14,523 bases of DNA from an uncultured Collinsella sp. (GTDB lineage Bacteria; Actinomycetota; Coriobacteriia; Coriobacteriales; Coriobacteriaceae). Location of the stretch: assembly GCA_900546455.1 (NCBI GenBank), contig URCS01000047.1, forward strand, positions 1 through 14,523, written 5' to 3'. A model generated the notes under the pieces. It made no database searches. It was not told the DNA's origin and saw only the letters and a program-made list of their open reading frames with translations. The position numbers were made by a program, and so were the translations under genes. Shown here piece by piece: positions 14,273 to 14,523 of this stretch. Position 1 is the stretch's first letter, and each line of letters opens with the position of its first letter.

Positions 14273-14369
14273 TTTTGGCCATTTTGCCCTCCAAACGGCA
14301 CTACCGCCGGCAACATCCAGCAGATACGCTGAATCTAGTCGTATAGGCCCTATGAGAACGGGAGCAACC
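14273..14369 (+). promoter_or_regulatory. Conserved leader of the surface-protein gene, copy 2
   Basis: Same-length copy of 12232-12328. Blocks around TTTTGCCCTCCAAACGGCAC, the CGGC/GCCG stem, ATAGGCCCTATGAG and the GGGAG ribosome site (14360-14364) are preserved, while intervening bases differ. Confidence 0.5.
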
Positions 14370-14487
14370 ATGGCAGCCTTGTTCACGACCCCCAGACGCA
14401 ATGACACTACCGCCGGAACCCATGTTGCCGAACCCGACGTTCGCCGTCGCATAGGACTCGCGCACGGCAGCTGGCGCCGCGTGACGC
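14370..14487 (+). CDS. Second surface-protein gene, 5' fragment (paralogue of 12329-14098)
   Basis: Only 39 codons remain before the adapter begins. They align without gaps to the start of the first surface protein: MAALFTTP, EPDVRRR and AHGSWRRVT are shared, with scattered substitutions between (for example K9R, F19V, V20A). They cover just the basic leader before the expected signal segment, so the mature protein is unseen. The ribosome site and spacing match copy 1. Translation past 14486 reads into adapter and must not be used. Confidence 0.8.
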
Positions 14488-14523
14488 AGATCGGAAGAGC
14501 ACACGTCTGAACTCCAGTCACAC
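14488..14523. other. Illumina TruSeq adapter read-through (not genomic)
   Basis: From 14488 the sequence is the standard TruSeq read 1 3' adapter (AGATCGGAAGAGC onward), complete to 14521, plus two further bases. Peptides read through it, such as QIGRAHV on the plus strand and MTGVQTCALPIC on the minus strand, are well-known adapter artefacts. Homology of the second surface gene to copy 1 stops exactly here. Confidence 0.98.

Noticed and set aside
14208..14521. Short frames at the right end with odd peptides (QIGRAHV, MTGVQTCALPIC, MCSSDL)
   Set aside because: These are translations of sequencing adapter, known database artefacts.

Overview
The window looks like the end of a draft contig from a gut Coriobacteriia bacterium of Collinsella type. 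This is inferred from high-GC coding, an intact bile salt hydrolase, LAXTG-anchored surface proteins with long basic leaders, and the overall look of the proteins; no search was run. The last 36 bases are not genomic. They begin an Illumina TruSeq read-through adapter, so the genomic sequence ends at 14487.

Layout, left to right. A winged-helix protein with a very acidic N-terminus runs off the left edge (minus), next to a 14-helix-type MFS exporter (minus). A short peptide deformylase-like gene follows (plus). Next is an XRE helix-turn-helix domain fused in frame to a full-length AlaA-type aminotransferase (minus). It has an internal ribosome binding site at the aminotransferase start and a cluster of GTTCAATTT sites in its promoter. 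A LysR regulator (minus) diverges from an EamA/DMT transporter (plus), with a T-N11-A box between them. A Kup potassium transporter (plus) is preceded by two palindromes and ends in a strong hairpin. It converges on a bile salt hydrolase (minus). A 107-bp inverted repeat then abuts the stop codon of a second, degenerate deformylase-like gene (minus). That gene diverges from an NCS2 (AzgA/PbuG-type) purine permease (plus). The right end holds a large beta-helix surface protein and the start of a second copy of it.

The right end is a tandem duplication of about 2.04 kb. The second unit starts with the last 14 codons of the purine permease, stranded behind the first surface gene, followed by a copy of the permease terminator, a conserved leader and the start of a paralogous surface gene. 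The duplication therefore broke inside the permease gene.

The most unusual items are: the HTH-aminotransferase fusion with helically phased operator-like repeats; two deformylase homologues that have each lost a different catalytic residue to Met; the duplication scar; and the long inverted repeat at 10096-10202. The remaining genes are mainly transport and host-niche functions: drug or metabolite efflux, potassium uptake, purine uptake, bile acid deconjugation and surface binding.
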